Notes under the pieces: model-generated
The model's database searches: none
What the model was told of the DNA's origin: nothing
The model's input: the letters and a program-made list of their open reading frames with translations, nothing else
Part shown: positions 1 through 12,686 of the stretch, piece after piece
Numbering within the stretch: the first letter of the stretch is position 1
How the letters are laid out: each line of letters opens with the position of its first letter
Source: Xanthostigma xanthostigma
Taxonomy: Eukaryota; Arthropoda; Insecta; Raphidioptera; Raphidiidae
DNA: 64,000 bases
Direction of reading: 5' to 3'
Assembly (NCBI GenBank): GCA_963575645.1
Contig: OY754469.1
Location: forward strand, 46,706,753-46,770,752
Made by a program: the position numbers and the translations under genes

Positions 1-854
1 AAATAAGATTTTAATCGACAATAAAAACGTATTAAAAAATAATAATTATTAAATATTTAAATTGTTGAAGATAACATCAATTTTTTTTATTAACACTTTA
101 ATTTAAAAATAATTGTCGTATATAGTAAATAATGAATTATTAAGGTTGACATAATGAATAATGAAGTTTAAATTCTAGAGAACTCTTGGCCCCTGCCAAG
201 AGGACATTATTCTTTACAAAAACACGTAAAACTGTAATATTTTATTACCTACTATAGATGTATAAAAGCCGAAATGGCTTCATATGATGTGCTTCTGCAT
301 TTTAAATAAAACAAACACAATTCTGTAATATTCCTTGGTGTGTCTATAAAATGCACTGGCCATACTTATTTGTCTAAATCCGCAACTGATTTTGAATGGA
401 ATTGAAATTACGAGCTGCAAACCACACAGCCATTAAAAAAAGCTGCAAACCGCGCAGCCATTACAAAATAGTTATGATTTTTTGGCGCGCCTTGCCAGTT
501 AAACGGCATGATCTCTTATGTCGTGATGCTGTGTGAGCTGTGTACTGCGTGTGCGACTATAGTATACTAGAAAAATAGCGGACTCGATAAGGAAATGGGC
601 AGTTAAGAATGAAACGCCCATTATTTATGCCATGAATATAAAAAAAAATCAAATTAAAAAGTATTGAGAGGTGCTGGGACGCTGAAAATTTGGGATTTTA
701 TGTTTTTTACGTGAAAAAATATAAAAAAAAATAATTTGGTCGGAAACATCGCGACCTACCGGTTCCAACTATAGCTAAGAGCCATCTGGGTCACTTCATA
801 AATACAAAAAAAAATTATCAAAATCGACCACGCACATCAGAAATCAGAATTTTA
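1..854. other. AT-rich stretch without a gene
   Basis: No open frame of note and no recognisable family. A small direct repeat lies at about 413-467, where a ~28-bp unit containing AGCTGCAAACC...CAGCCATTA occurs twice. A short hairpin at 183-202 pairs CTCTTGGC with GCCAAGAG. The rest is A/T-rich spacer. Confidence 0.6.
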
Positions 855-1205
855 TCTATACTAATGTATAAAGCTGAAGAGTTTGTTTGGTTGAACGCTC
901 TAATCTCAGGAACTACTGGTTCGAATTGAAAAAAAATTTTTTTGTTGGATAGTCCGTTTATCGAGGAAGGCTATAGGCTATATAATATCACGCTACGACC
1001 AATAGGAGCGGAGCATCAATGAAACATATTGCAAAATATAACTCAAAATTTGTCCGTCCGACAAAAACTTTTGAACGGTAACTCCGATCATCATGAAATT
1101 TAGACACAAAATTAATGTCGGTAAACTAAGATGAACGTGCGTGCTCATCTCCCTCCCCCATCATTCTTTCTTTTGCACCCGGGTGAAACCGGGCGGGACC
1201 GCTAT
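855..1205 (+). mobile_element. Non-autonomous Helitron, copy A
   Basis: The 5' end reads TCTATACTAATGTATAAAG and the 3' end carries the GC-rich hairpin CACCCGGGTGAAACCGGGCG followed by GGACCGCTA. A 5' TC and a 3' hairpin followed by CTRRT are the known Helitron signature; here the last bases have drifted to CTATA. The same ends and body occur at 11.7, 28.6, 51.1 and 58.0 kb. There is no Rep/helicase frame, so it is a non-autonomous passenger moved by a helper elsewhere. Confidence 0.75.
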
Positions 1206-1527
1206 ATAATATAAAGATTTCTTTTGAAGCTGGCTTTAAAACTGCAAGCACAAAGTAAAAATAATACTGTATCATGTTTACAGTAGCGAAGGTTTCTGTT
1301 AGACGAACGAAGATATACCTAAGCTCTAAACGCCAGTGAAGGACCACCGACGTTGTGTCTCGTATTATAAATATAATGGAATCATTTGTATTACAGGATG
1401 TACAACGCAAACCTATTAGTGATGACCACTTACCTGTAACTAAATAATAATAATAATTATGATTTAACGATCTAATAGAATTTATAATGACCACAGATAA
1501 AATTTCAGTTGGACTAACTATACTGTA

Positions 1528-1709
1528 CAGTGGTGGATCCACGGGGGGGGGGGGTCGGGTTAAACCCCCCCTTCCAGAGAATCAAAAATTCCAAATTAAA
1601 ATCTTACTGCGCAATAAAAAAAAGCTTTTTATGTTTTTCATGAATTCTACGCAAAAGGAGTAAAAAATTTTCAAGACCCCCTCTTGTCGTAATCCTGGAT
1701 CCGCCACTG
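1528..1709. mobile_element. hAT-type MITE with 8-bp target duplication
   Basis: Terminal inverted repeats CAGTGGTGGATCCA and TGGATCCGCCACTG bound a 182-bp element. Both sides carry the identical octamer ATACTGTA (1520-1527 and 1710-1717). An 8-bp duplication and CAGTGG-type ends are typical of hAT transposons. Inside the left end a G11 run faces a C7 run, giving a G/C hairpin. No coding capacity. Confidence 0.85.
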
Positions 1710-1717
1710 ATACTGTA

Positions 1718-2260
1718 TGTCTATTAAAAAGTTTAGGCACACACAGACGGCGAACAATAAGCATGACTATTTAAGAAATTAAGAAGTAATTGGTTAATTA
1801 TATGCTATGACTAAGATGCTTGCGCGATTTTTTGTCGTCCCATTAAAAGTGGGATGTTTGCATAAAAAAAATTGTCCACTGTCGACAGTCGAACGGTAGA
1901 GTTAAAACCTTTCCATTTAAAAGTTCGGAGCAATGTCCTTGTGCGTCTTGGCACGACTACATCCCTGACGTCAATATGCATATTGTAGACAGGCTGACAG
2001 ACTAGCAATACAATAAATTTCAATAGATTGCTGTCTTGTTTATCTTCCCGTATTATTGAGAACCGTTGTTCTTTGCATAGAAACCATGCAGAAGTCGCAA
2101 CAAATTAGCATGTTATGAAGATGAGAAAGTAAAAGTATCATATTTCTGTCAGAAATTCAATTTCAGAGTATTTTGTTATCAAATCATTACATTTATCGAA
2201 ATCTATTTTTAACGAATTTATAGACAGAAAAATCTCACCTTTTTGTAATACGTGCATTGA
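1718..2260. other. Spacer without a recognised feature
   Basis: AT-rich sequence with one 70-codon open frame on the minus strand that shows no motif. I see no gene or repeat here. Confidence 0.5.
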
Positions 2261-2545
2261 AAAAAATAAGCTCAAAAACTAAAACCCGACTACTGAAAAG
2301 TATGAAACAAGAAAATATTCTCATCTGAGGATAGCCGTTGTCATATGCCACCTATTCTAACAAAACATTACATTTTAATAGTAGTATAAGCGATCATAAG
2401 CTCTAGGGCAAAGTGCATCACGCTATACATCTAAAGGGGCCTCATATATATATGAGATGGCATACGACCACGACTATCCTCAGATGAGAATATTTTTTGT
2501 TTCATACTTTTCAGTAGTCGGGTTTTAGTTTTGGAACTTATTTTT
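2261..2545. repeat. Foldback repeat, ~90-bp arms
   Basis: The left arm (about 2261-2352, containing CCCGACTACTGAAAAGTATG) is the reverse complement of the right arm (about 2459-2545). About 105 bp lies between them, including CTAGGGCAAAGTGCATCACG and a short ATATAT dyad. It abuts the next repeat without a gap, so the two may be parts of one composite element. Confidence 0.65.
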
Positions 2546-2836
2546 GAAGTGAAAACTTCTTTAGCGGCGTTGTACACTTTTTTGTAATGGGTAAAAAATT
2601 TTAAAATCGCGTCAGGAAAAGTAAGAACTGGGTGAGACTCTTTAAGTGATAGTAATTGCCAGGATATTTTTTATACAACGTTAGACATCTAGCGTTGAAA
2701 TATCGTACATAAAAATGCAATCTATGATACAAACCATTTTATTTACAAGTGTTGCCAATAAATAAACAATGCTTCTAAAAATTAAGACGTTAATATTCAA
2801 GTTTTCACTTCTGCCGGCACTCCCGGAGTGCAACCC
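2546..2836. repeat. TIR repeat GAAGTGAAAAC, copy 1
   Basis: The ends are GAAGTGAAAACTT and AGTTTTCACTTC. A GC-rich palindrome, GGCACTCCCGGAGTGC, lies just outside the right end. A reverse-oriented relative with the same ends, internal TTGTAATGGGTAAAAA and the same outer palindrome lies at 26232-26466. No coding frame; family not assigned. Confidence 0.6.
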
Positions 2837-3020
2837 GTCTTTTTTTTATTTAAATTATTTTTTTTTAACTTATTTATTATTTGTTTTCAATTTGCTCCCT
2901 TCTGGGACCAAAATTCAAAAATAAATGTAGTCTATGTTACCCGGGCCATAATAACGAATCGTTTGACACCTTATTTATCAAAATCGGATGAATAGTTTGT
3001 TTGGCTGATTCTGAGTCAGG

Positions 3021-3345
3021 TATAATACGCGCCACGAATCTAAAAGGCTCGGAAGTTAGATGCGAATGCAGGCTTGCGCTTGTACAGTCTGTTGAAAAAC
3101 TACAAACTCGCAACTCAACAAATAAAATAGCAATAACAACTTGACAATAGCGTACTCGACTGTACTTTAAAGCAGGAAAGCGACAAGTGACAAAGGCAAC
3201 GAGCGATCACGGCCAATCACCGACGAGCGCACGTTCCGTGCAGTTAGCTGGGAGATAGTGGGAGTCACAACGGCTCTAAAATGTGCCTTTACGACGCTGT
3301 TTGTGACTATCTCCCGAACCTTTTAGATCCGTGGCGCGTATTATA
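3021..3345. mobile_element. DNA element with ~37-bp terminal inverted repeats
   Basis: The left end TATAATACGCGCCACG and the right end CGTGGCGCGTATTATA match over about 37 bp with a few changes. The terminal TA could be a TA target duplication. The interior is CpG-richer than its surroundings and has no coding frame. A Tc1/mariner-type MITE would fit, but no superfamily is proved. Confidence 0.65.
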
Positions 3346-6050
3346 TGCATAGCCCGCTAATCTCAAAACCCTTCCTTTTGGCTTCACCGTAATCAGGTAA
3401 AAATGGGAAATTCTTTGCGGATCGAATAAAAGCGAAAGTAATGTAGCACTCGAGCTGTAGTGCCGCCTAACGAAAATTGCTTAAAATATACTATAATTAA
3501 TGGTTTCAAAATCAAAAATGTATTTTATTTTTCAGCACGAAACATACATTGAAAATACTTCTAATACATTCAGTGTAAAAATATGTACGTCTGGAAAATA
3601 TTTTACATTTACGACTTTTTTTATTGACTAAACACATATAAAATATCACACGGAAAAACAAAAATATACACAACAGCAGACACAAAATGCGTGACACATT
3701 CGTTCTTCAATTTTATTATCACATAACGCATCACCTATTGTATTTGTATAGGGTAAAAATAAATCTGCGACGCCGTTTCAAATATTACAATTTATACGTG
3801 AAATTCGATATAAAATCATATTTTTATGTACCTCTAGCTATACATATGTTCTCTCGGCGTCTAGCAAGCTGAACATAAAGCGTTTATATTGATAATTCAG
3901 TCCGAAAAAAGGAAATTAAATTATTCTTTTCTTCCAGCGAATATTTTACTTTTTTTGACACGCTTTATGTTAACTTCACATGGGTGCTGTTATGTGTGAA
4001 AAAAATCTTACAACTAAATTTTCACGCCCTTCCAAATCCCCAATTGACGCGAAATTTTGCAGGCGTATGCAGTTTTGGTGACAATACAATATTTTGCTAT
4101 TTTTGTTACGATAGTATCTGTATAGCACGTAAGGAAATAGAAATAAAAACACGTGGTGGAAGTGACGGTTTTGGTGGTGGGAGAACGTGTCACCTTGTTT
4201 AAAAATTTCATATACTTCGGCAATACCTACATTTCGTTATTCTCAAAATAAATTTATTTTAAAAAATCAGTAAGAAATTGAAACACGATATTCTGAGATA
4301 CTCTACTACAATCCAGCCATATAGTCGAGGTCGGGAGTCGTTTTTTTTGAGGTTTTTGCTTTTTTTGCCAGAGCGCAAATCTAAAAACCCCTTCCCCGTT
4401 TTTCGAAGTTTTCAGCGATCTCGAAAACGGTGGGGTCTCTAGATTGGCGTCCTGGCAAAAAAAGGTACCGTTTCCCACTCACTATTGAAAATTTAAAGTA
4501 TTATAAAAGTAGACGTCTCTTTAATATGCTGCAGACATGCGCTAACTGTAGACCGCACCAAAATATCATATAGTAAATTGAATGGCGGGCGCTTCTCTCA
4601 CTTTCATAACACATTTCCGCTGTAATCATAAAATTACTGCCCACATCGAGATACACATCAAAAATAACACTAAAATCAAAACATTTGTGAATCATGATAT
4701 TTTAAAGTTTTCGCAGTTTTGATGTGGCAGCATAAAACAAGTAACCGAGGGAAGCGGAGGGGTAGGTTGGAAGGCGTTTGAGGGAAGGCGACGGGCAGCG
4801 GAAGGGACCGAGCTACGCGACTCATGCGGTGGCTATCATGGAAAGACTTATAACTTCCAGTGAACGTCGGAAATAGCTTCTGCGGTCGCTCCGGATGAGA
4901 ATCGAATTAAAGACTGAATAAAATTCAACTTTACATCACGATCTCACCAGCTCACGCCGTAGCCAGTCAGTTTAGATAATGCTGTGTGCTCAGAAAGTCG
5001 AGTATGTTTTTTTATTCATCAACAAAAATTATTATTATCCTTGTCGGATAGACGGATACTGTATGATTACTAATAATTTTTGATGTGAATAAAACCGTGT
5101 AACTGGCGCGACACTTTTATGGGAGGACACACTTGTAAGCCATTCACCTGTATGCGTTACCCATAATCTGACGCCATATTGGTTCAGGCGACAGATATTG
5201 GCCCACCGCTACGCTCGAACTGGGTCTCCAGACTTCGTGGTTCAGATCATAGTTTAGACAAGGAAAAGATCACAGAAACAATGTGCAAAGTCGGTTTACA
5301 AATTCAGCAGTATTATACTAAAAATCGTTTATTCACACTGTGATCGGTTTGTACACAAAAATGTCACAACTTTGGTTATAAATACAAAATGAGTATTAAC
5401 ACAACGTTGATTTGGAAACAATCCTTTGACATGAGTACCTTTGTGTATCGATCCAGTGTTGTTCAACAACGGACACGGTTTCGCAGTTGTCAGAAACCAC
5501 ACAATTTCTGAAAATATAACCTATAGGTACTATGGCGTGTATATTGTATACACGATGAACAAGAGCTATATATTCCGTCATTCACGAATATACAAGGAAT
5601 TACATTTCAATTCTACACATTTTACGTAAAAAAGGAAATTGTTGGGCCTAACACAAGTCTATTCAACCAAATAAATAAAATCGTAACTTTGTCTAATAAT
5701 TTAAAGTTTTTAACTAAATTTGTACGTGGAACTATAAGTTTATTATAGGGACTTCTAAAAACTAAAAAGACTAGGCAGTTACGTTTGAAAAAGGGCGCAC
5801 TTGGGTAAAAATCGATTTTATTTCAGAACAGCTTTCAGTTATTCAAGTTACTTTTTAAAATAGGAAGTTAGCACTGGACGAAAATACTATAATAATTAAT
5901 GTGTCACAAATTGATAATAAGGGTAGCTTTAAAAATGCTGAAAACATTTCAACATCTTTAAATCTTTTTTTAACGTCTGATTACATTCTTCAATAAAAAA
6001 AATTCGACTAATTTTTATACACTCTTATTTTTTCAACATATTTAAGTTCA
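3346..6050. other. Gene-poor spacer
   Basis: Several frames of 60-75 codons on both strands have low-complexity or transmembrane-like content and no family motif. A GC-richer patch at 4740-4880 is unassigned. At 5955-6020 there is a degraded piece of the H1 5' end (AACGTCTGATTACATTCTTC...AATAAA). Confidence 0.5.
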
Positions 6051-6217
6051 ACGGACTTCAGCCAAAACGCTAAAATAATGTTCTCTGACAAATAGCATGA
6101 GCCATTTAAAATGTCTGACACCTCGAATATGTCGACACATATTCGAGGTGTCAGACATTTTAAATGGTTCATGTTATTTGTAAGAGAACATTATTTTAGC
6201 GTTTTGATTGAAGTTTT
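6051..6217. repeat. Near-perfect foldback (~80-bp arms)
   Basis: Arms at about 6051-6132 and 6135-6217 are reverse complements with only a few mismatches, and meet at a 2-6 base loop around GTCGAC. A transcript from either strand would fold into a long hairpin. The very high arm identity suggests a young foldback element or a recent inverted duplication. Confidence 0.8.
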
Positions 6218-7294
6218 TAAGCTATCCAATTAAAAAACAAACAGTATCTATAAATTTTTTACATGTCTTCAAAACGACATCTTTCGGAAAATTTAGAGGG
6301 AAAACGCCCCAAAATCAAGAAAAGTCATAGAGGAAATAGGTGTCAGACTAGGCCTAATGAAGCCATATACAAAGTTTGGGGAGAGTATGTATCAATAAAA
6401 TTTTTGCCGACGGGCACTCTGACTATTAAGTTTATTAATGTAAAAAGCCATATATAAATAAATAAATATAATGTAGCATTCGTTCATCATCGCTATCACT
6501 TAGAATAATTCTATATTTTTTCCTCTTTTTCGAGATCGGTTGTCAAACATATTATTTAATTCATTTATTTATCTGAAACCGTGTTATAAAAAGCGCGTTG
6601 TACAAAAAATATGCCGCAATTTATACATCAGTGTTATATAAAATAGTGTTATAAAAAACCGTGTTTTACGAGGCCCAAGTGTATTGTATAATGTGAAAAT
6701 AAATTATTTGACACCCGGTATATAAACAGTCATATATCAACTAACTGTTATGGTAACGTGAACGATGAAGTATGATTAGTCTGTAGCAGATTTGTTAGGT
6801 TATTATTATATCAGCACGCAAAGTTCAGGGCGCGTTTCATATCAAGTGAAATGGCTTTCAACTTGATGCCTATCGACCTGCTGTCATCCATCTACCGATC
6901 TGCTTCAAATAAGCTAACATAAAGCTGTATTTACATCACTCGTCACTTTTAACACAAAATATATAATCTCTACAATAATAATTGTTCGCATGTACCACAG
7001 AAAACAACTTACAGAAGCGTAGTATACTCGTTCACGTTGACCTCGTTCTTAGCGTGTGACTTGTCATCAACTCTTCTGTATTGAAAGACATCGTTCACGT
7101 CGTGCTATCGCCTCGAGTGAAAAGTTCAAACCTGACGCCGTGCGCAATCCCGCGCGCTCTGCCGCTAGTTTGACGTGAACGTACATACAACTTCGCTGCC
7201 ATTCTCGAACTTGGTCGCTACTTCCACAGCTCCTGCGTTTTGCACGTGAACATATTATATTAATTCGTAACTACGTAGAATTATTTAAACTATT
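6218..7294. other. Spacer with a possible weak TIR pair
   Basis: GGTAACGTGAACGATGAAGT at about 6750 resembles the reverse complement of sequence ending near 7040 (ACTCGTTCACGTTGACC), so a ~290-bp MITE is possible but weak. A CpG-richer patch lies at 7085-7245. The 64-codon frame at 6263-6457 (lysine/arginine-rich start) matches no family I know. Confidence 0.35.
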
Positions 7295-7550
7295 TGGACT
7301 ATTTTTTAACGAAACTTTCTTGAAAAAACAAATAGAATAATAAATTCTTATGAAAAAAATAGCGTCATAGCATATGTCTCTTCTGCGTACGCGCGGATTT
7401 TCCCTAAAAATAATAGGGCTCTTCATATTTGCATATCAAACATCTTTCCAAAGTTTGGTTTCAACAGACTAACAGATAAACAGACGTACAGAGTTTCGGG
7501 GGACCTCAAAACGAAAAAATATTATAAAATTTTAAAAAGTTATTTTTGAC
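7295..7550 (+). repeat. Dispersed repeat R1, partial copy
   Basis: This shares AACGAAACTTTCTTGAAAAA, then an ATGCGC-like core before GATTTTCCC, then CATATTTGCATATCAAACAT, with copies at 20440-21020 and 38828-39405 (plus) and 17862-18130 (minus). Copies differ by scattered substitutions. No coding capacity seen; family unknown. Confidence 0.65.
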
Positions 7551-8466
7551 CTAAACTAGTACTATTGTCCACTTGTGTGTGGGAATGGTAAAAAGTTAAA
7601 AAAAACCGTGTGAAAGTCCGCTGTGACGTCTATTAATCCATAGACCTGTGTAAAAAATTCATTACCATTGATATAGTTTCACGGTCACAACAGTCAGTGT
7701 TTGTTCTGTGAGCTGTTTTCTGTGCCAGCACCTCAGTAATCTCATTTTGGTAACATCAAAAAGCATATCAATCAGGGATTATGCTACGGTTGATGAATTA
7801 AGCTTAATTTGATGTTTTTGTTAACATATTATTCTGATTTTTGATCCAAAATTGGAATAAAACATTTTTATTTCTGATTTTTTTCCATTTATGGAACTTT
7901 GAAACAAGAACGGAGGATGTTTCCATCGAAAAACATATTGTCGTTTCGTGTGACGATATAATCAATTATTATTATAAGTGTTATATAATAATTAAGATTT
8001 TAGAATGTGCATAAACCTTTAGTTCGTTTTCGTGTTAGTTTCTACATATTGTGGTTGACCTCAGGCAAAATGCTATTATGTAAAGGAATGATGGACAGTT
8101 TTTATGTGATATGCATGCTACACATTTCATATTATGGAAAAATATTGTTTAGGGGCATTTCAACAAGCATTTAAAAAGTACGCACTTCAAAATATGTGGC
8201 TAGTCAGTATATTTATAGATAGATATATTGTAAATTATAGAATATAGACGCCCGACAACTAATCTTATTATAGTATCTAATAGTCTAAATAATGTATGGG
8301 TTGGGGTATACAAATTTCATGCTCTCATTATAGAGCTCCTGACAAAAGAATAAAAATGCACGGTACCAAAAAAAAAAAATCGAAATGAAAGGGTTAACTT
8401 GGGTTTCATTGTAAACGCAACGAATAAAAAATAATTAATAACTAAGAAATCATTGGATTTGAAATC
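7551..8466. other. AT-rich spacer
   Basis: No open frame or repeat relationship that I could see. Confidence 0.5.
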
Positions 8467-8967
8467 TAGGTCATATACATGAGACTCAAAATTGGTTTAA
8501 ATTTTTATTTCGAAATATATTTTAGTTCCTGATTCTATCGTAAAGGATATTTTATTAATCTAATCACTGAAAAAAAATACAAATAATAAAAAAGAAATGT
8601 AGAAAATATGCGCTATTTTCGAATTTTCAAAACGCAGCGTGACGTCAGAGTATATATCAACAACAGTTTCCATGACGACTGTGTCGTCTCACAGTAAGAT
8701 TATGTCAGTATTCAGAGAAAACAACAAATAAACTTCATTTAGAACATTAACAATTTGACATCAAGGTTGACATGCATCATATATCATGACGTCACATAAG
8801 CCCGCCAACATGGCCGATTGTTTAAACTGTCTAATTTTGAATGTGAAATTTAATATTTTTTTTCTTATGATAATATTACATTTTTAAATGATTAGCAATT
8901 TTTTTCCGTATTATGGTTGACTAAATAATCTATTAAAAATATAAAAAAAATACATGCATATGACCTA
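8467..8967 (+). mobile_element. MITE with TAGGTCATAT ends, copy 1
   Basis: The ends TAGGTCATATACATGA and CATGCATATGACCTA form ~15-bp terminal inverted repeats around ~500 bp. A reverse-oriented copy lies inside a Helitron at 51225-51725, with long stretches of near identity such as GACGACACAGTCGTCATG in that copy. The interior holds TGACGTCA/TGACGTCAC-type boxes but no frame. Target duplication not resolved. Confidence 0.75.
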
Positions 8968-9469
8968 TTGCAATGCCGTGTACGCGTTTAGAATATTTAG
9001 TTTTAGGCTAAAAATTATGTGTGACTCAATCTCTGGGTATTTTATTATTTTATTTTATAATCAAATTTAAAGTGTTTTTTTCAGAATCACTGGCAATGAT
9101 GAGCATAAACGATTTCCCTGAAAAATACAGTACGTTTTCGTACATAAAATAAGACAAATATGTCAGAATGATGTAAACACAAGTAATAATTACGTATTTG
9201 AATAAACCTTTTATGTCATATTTAATCACGAAATCAATCTTTTCAACCACTCCCCTTGAGAGTTTTTATGATGTAATAATAATTTTATTAGAATTGCTGC
9301 ATGCAAATTTCAAAGCATGTATTTATTAAACCATAATAATTAACGTTTAAAATGGAAAATTAAATTGATCATTTACTTTCCAGCATATAAAAGTCATAAT
9401 ATATCAAACATCTTTGTATATAATTATATTAACACTGTTACTTTTATATGCAGTGAATTTCAGGTAATT
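8968..9469. other. AT-rich spacer
   Basis: Nothing recognisable; one chance 66-codon frame. Confidence 0.5.
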
Positions 9470-9718
9470 CGTAACTCAAAGGAAAAGTGAGACCTCTGGT
9501 GAGAAATGCGCCAAACCATTCTAAGAGGGTTTTTGACAGGTAAACATTGATGTCGAAAAGCATGATGGAGGTCAGTTTAGCCTCCATCATGCTTTTCTAA
9601 ATCAATGTTTACCTTATGAAGGGTAGAGGTCCATAGTAATTTACCTGACAAAAACCCTCCTTAGGACAGTTCGGCGCATTTCTCACTAGAGGTCTCACCA
9701 TTCCTTTGGGTTCTGAAT
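9470..9718. repeat. Foldback element R3, full copy
   Basis: The left arm carries GTGAGACCTCTGGTGAGAAA and the right arm its complement TTTCTCACTAGAGGTCTCAC. The inner arms meet at GGAGGTCAGTTTAGCCTCC. The right arm has about 30 extra bases at 9613-9643. A second, shortened copy is at 42332-42460. Confidence 0.75.
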
Positions 9719-11724
9719 AGGCAACATGAGAGGTTTGTTTATTTGGTATAGCTATGGAAATCATTAATCCCTTAGACGCTTGGTCTATGTTGTATTTTAT
9801 GTGGAACGATTTTCGTAGCGAACATATCAACATAACTCATATGTCGCGTCTTAATTTTCTAAATTTACATATGAAATAAATATCGAATTTGATGAAACAC
9901 TCACTCCATTGCTAAGAAATCTTTTCCTCTTATTGCATCTACATTTGTAACAAAACCTCGTTTATTTTTCAGTTTTAGAAATATCATCTGAAAAATGATG
10001 CACGAAAGAAAATACTTTATAAAATAAAAATATATAATAAAATGTGAAAAAGCGATTCGAAACTTGTGAACAATTTGTCTCCATAAATAAAATATGTTTT
10101 AGCACAAGAAAATACAATAATAAAACCAAGCAAAGTGCATCTAATGACGTGCGTGACTGGTGTCTTACAGAGAAGCAGCTATCTTTAGTGCAAGGGCTGT
10201 ACAAAACATTAATAGATTTTTGGAAACTTTCATCCTTTAATTCTATTTATATTTTTGAACAATGCAACGTCAATAAAAATGTTTTGAGTTAGAATAGAAT
10301 AACATCGTCATTTCTTTTTTTAAATATCAAACAGAAATACGTACCTATACTGGCTATTCACGATTGTGAATTACTTTCGATGCAGGCGTTTATTGTTGTT
10401 AAATGGCGGAAAGACAAAAATTCTCGAAACGCGTTTTTCAGTCTAATTCTGGATTTTTGGTATGACTTATGTAATGGTTATGCAAGAAATAATTCGTCAT
10501 AGATGAATTGCTACTATAACTTTAATAATGATTGAAAAGCTTCGGGAGAGAAGAGAAAAATCAAAGCAAAAACTTATTTCTTGTCGAGTTCATTTATATT
10601 TTGATTTTACAAATTTTGGCCCCATCGCTATTCACTTGAAACCTTTTTCAAACAACACCATATTTAACAAATGTCAGACAAATATCACGTGATAAAATAC
10701 AACTCCATAATTGGTCAAATTCTCAAACTAGCAAGTAGCGCTGCTTGAAAAATAGCACTGAACCTATTACCCAAGTATAGCGAGATAGCGAGCAGCGAAC
10801 CAATCAGTGACGTCACAATCCAGCAGCTTAGCGTGCAAAGCTGCCTGCAAGACTTCAAGCAAGCAAGTGAGCTCGAAATCCAACATCGTGTGAAGGAGCC
10901 TTTAAATCTACTTTCAGATAAGACATATGTTCTAAAAAATCTATTAGTTTTGTATATTAGTAATGAGTACCTATATATTTTGCAAGCCCTTCTTTTTGCA
11001 TATTTACGTCTTACTGTAAAACCCTTTTTCACCGACTGGTATGATAAATTTAGAAAAGAGAGTTCACAGACACCGTCTGCTGTGCTAAACGGGAAATAAA
11101 CTGAGCCAAGGTAAATCCGAGACATTTCAACAGCCTTCATTTGTAAATAAGTGTGCAGAGTTCCACTTCAGATGCAAGAAGAGACAGAAAATAATATAAA
11201 TACGTTTTATCCGGTATCTATCTGCCAGCATGTGCAAATGTATAGTCGAGACGTTATTTCGAGGCGAGAACTGTTGCCTTACATTATGGTAGAAATAACC
11301 TGATCTTGAGTTTTTAACCGACTTCAAAAATGTGTACGAATTAACACAGGTAAAATCGATTCAGAAATTTGTTATATTCCTATTGTAAATGGATAACACC
11401 CGGTGACACGATGTAAATACTAATATCGTTCGGAACTAGAGTTGGATACTGGTACCAAAAGATGTCACTGTTAATTTAAACATTATAATAAACTATCATT
11501 CAGCTACCTATATCACACTAAAATGATGGTGTGGCAATGGTTATTTCATCAATACAACAATTTGTTTTTTCATGCAACAAGTGTTCGTTAGAAGAAGATA
11601 GATAGTGACGCTACCAATGCATTGAAAGTGTCATTTTTCATCAATCGACACCATTCGTATTATAACATAACGTCCAAACTTAAAAAAACTAATAAATTTC
11701 GACCACTTAGCGAGCGCTAGTAAA
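9719..11724. other. Gene-poor spacer with unsupported frames
   Basis: Open frames of 82 codons (10044-10292, plus), 88 codons (10833-11099, plus) and 141 codons (10715-11140, minus) occur here; the last two overlap on opposite strands. None shows a domain, signal peptide or coding-like composition. The region around 10730-10850 is CpG- and AGC-rich and may be an unrecognised MITE. Confidence 0.4.
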
Positions 11725-12062
11725 TCTATACTAACATATAAAGCTGAAGAGTTTTTTTGTTTGTTTGGTTGAACGCGCTAATCTCAGGAACTACTGGTTC
11801 GAATTGAAAAAACATTTTTTTTTTTTGATAGCCCATTTATCGAGGAAGGCTATGGACGCTACGACCAATAGGAGCGGAGCATCAATGAAAAATGTAACTC
11901 AAATTTGTCCGTCCGACAAAAACTTTTGAACGGTAACTCCGATCATCATGAAATTTGAACACAACATTCATCTCGGTAAACTAAGATGAATGTGCGTACT
12001 CATGTTCCTCCCTTCCCCATTCGTTCTTTTGCACGCGGGTGAAACCGGACGGGACCGCTAGT
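11725..12062 (+). mobile_element. Non-autonomous Helitron, copy B
   Basis: Starts TCTATACTAACATATAAAGC and ends with hairpin CGCGGGTGAAACCGGACGGG followed by ACCGCTAGT, the canonical CTAGT terminus. The body (AACTACTGGTTCGAATTGAA, then GGAACGGTAACTCCGATCAT-like sequence) matches copy A. It lacks the tRNA-like passenger of copies C and D. Confidence 0.85.
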
Positions 12063-12686
12063 AATCTATATCCAGCAAGCTTATATTCGAGCATTGTAGT
12101 CTGTATTGTTTTCAGTACTATAGCTTTATTGTATCCTGAACAGTAACTGAATCTTGTCAAATGACCTCACAGTTATACGGTTGACGGAAATGAAGAGTTG
12201 TTTAAACGCAAGATTTATTTCCTCCTGGTATATCATAAAAGAGAATTAGATAGTGTACTTACGAATGTACCAAGAAAATAAAAGGAAAAATATTTTTCCC
12301 TACTACCATCTCATGCATCAGTACCATAGAAAAAGATCTTTTTGATGTAAAATTTCAGACATACCGAGTTATAAAGGTTACGTTTTTTTGCTATTTTGTT
12401 ACGGAACCCTAAAAAAATAATATTGTAAAGAAAAAACCGTAATTCGTTTGATTTCCATTTTTGAGCCGAGTCCAATGTTGGAGACATTTAAATTCTATTT
12501 TTTATTCGAGTTGGAATTGGGAAAAAATGCCTTTAAATCGCAAAAATATTATTTTTCAAGCTTTCACTTTATACACTGTGAGAACTACGCTAGATAGACA
12601 GAAATAAACAGGAAGAATGTTTTTTTTTTATTTATTTAAATGTAAAACGCTCAGCAACTAAGGCTATATGCGTAAACATAAGATCA
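12063..12686. other. AT-rich spacer
   Basis: No gene or repeat recognised. Confidence 0.5.

Noticed and set aside
1126..1542. 138-codon minus-strand frame
   Set aside because: Its start lies in the right end of the hAT MITE and its end in Helitron copy A; it spans unrelated elements, so it is chance.
10715..11140. 141-codon minus-strand open frame, the longest in the window
   Set aside because: Overlaps an 88-codon frame on the other strand, no domain or signal, cysteine/serine-rich translation of a repeat-like stretch.
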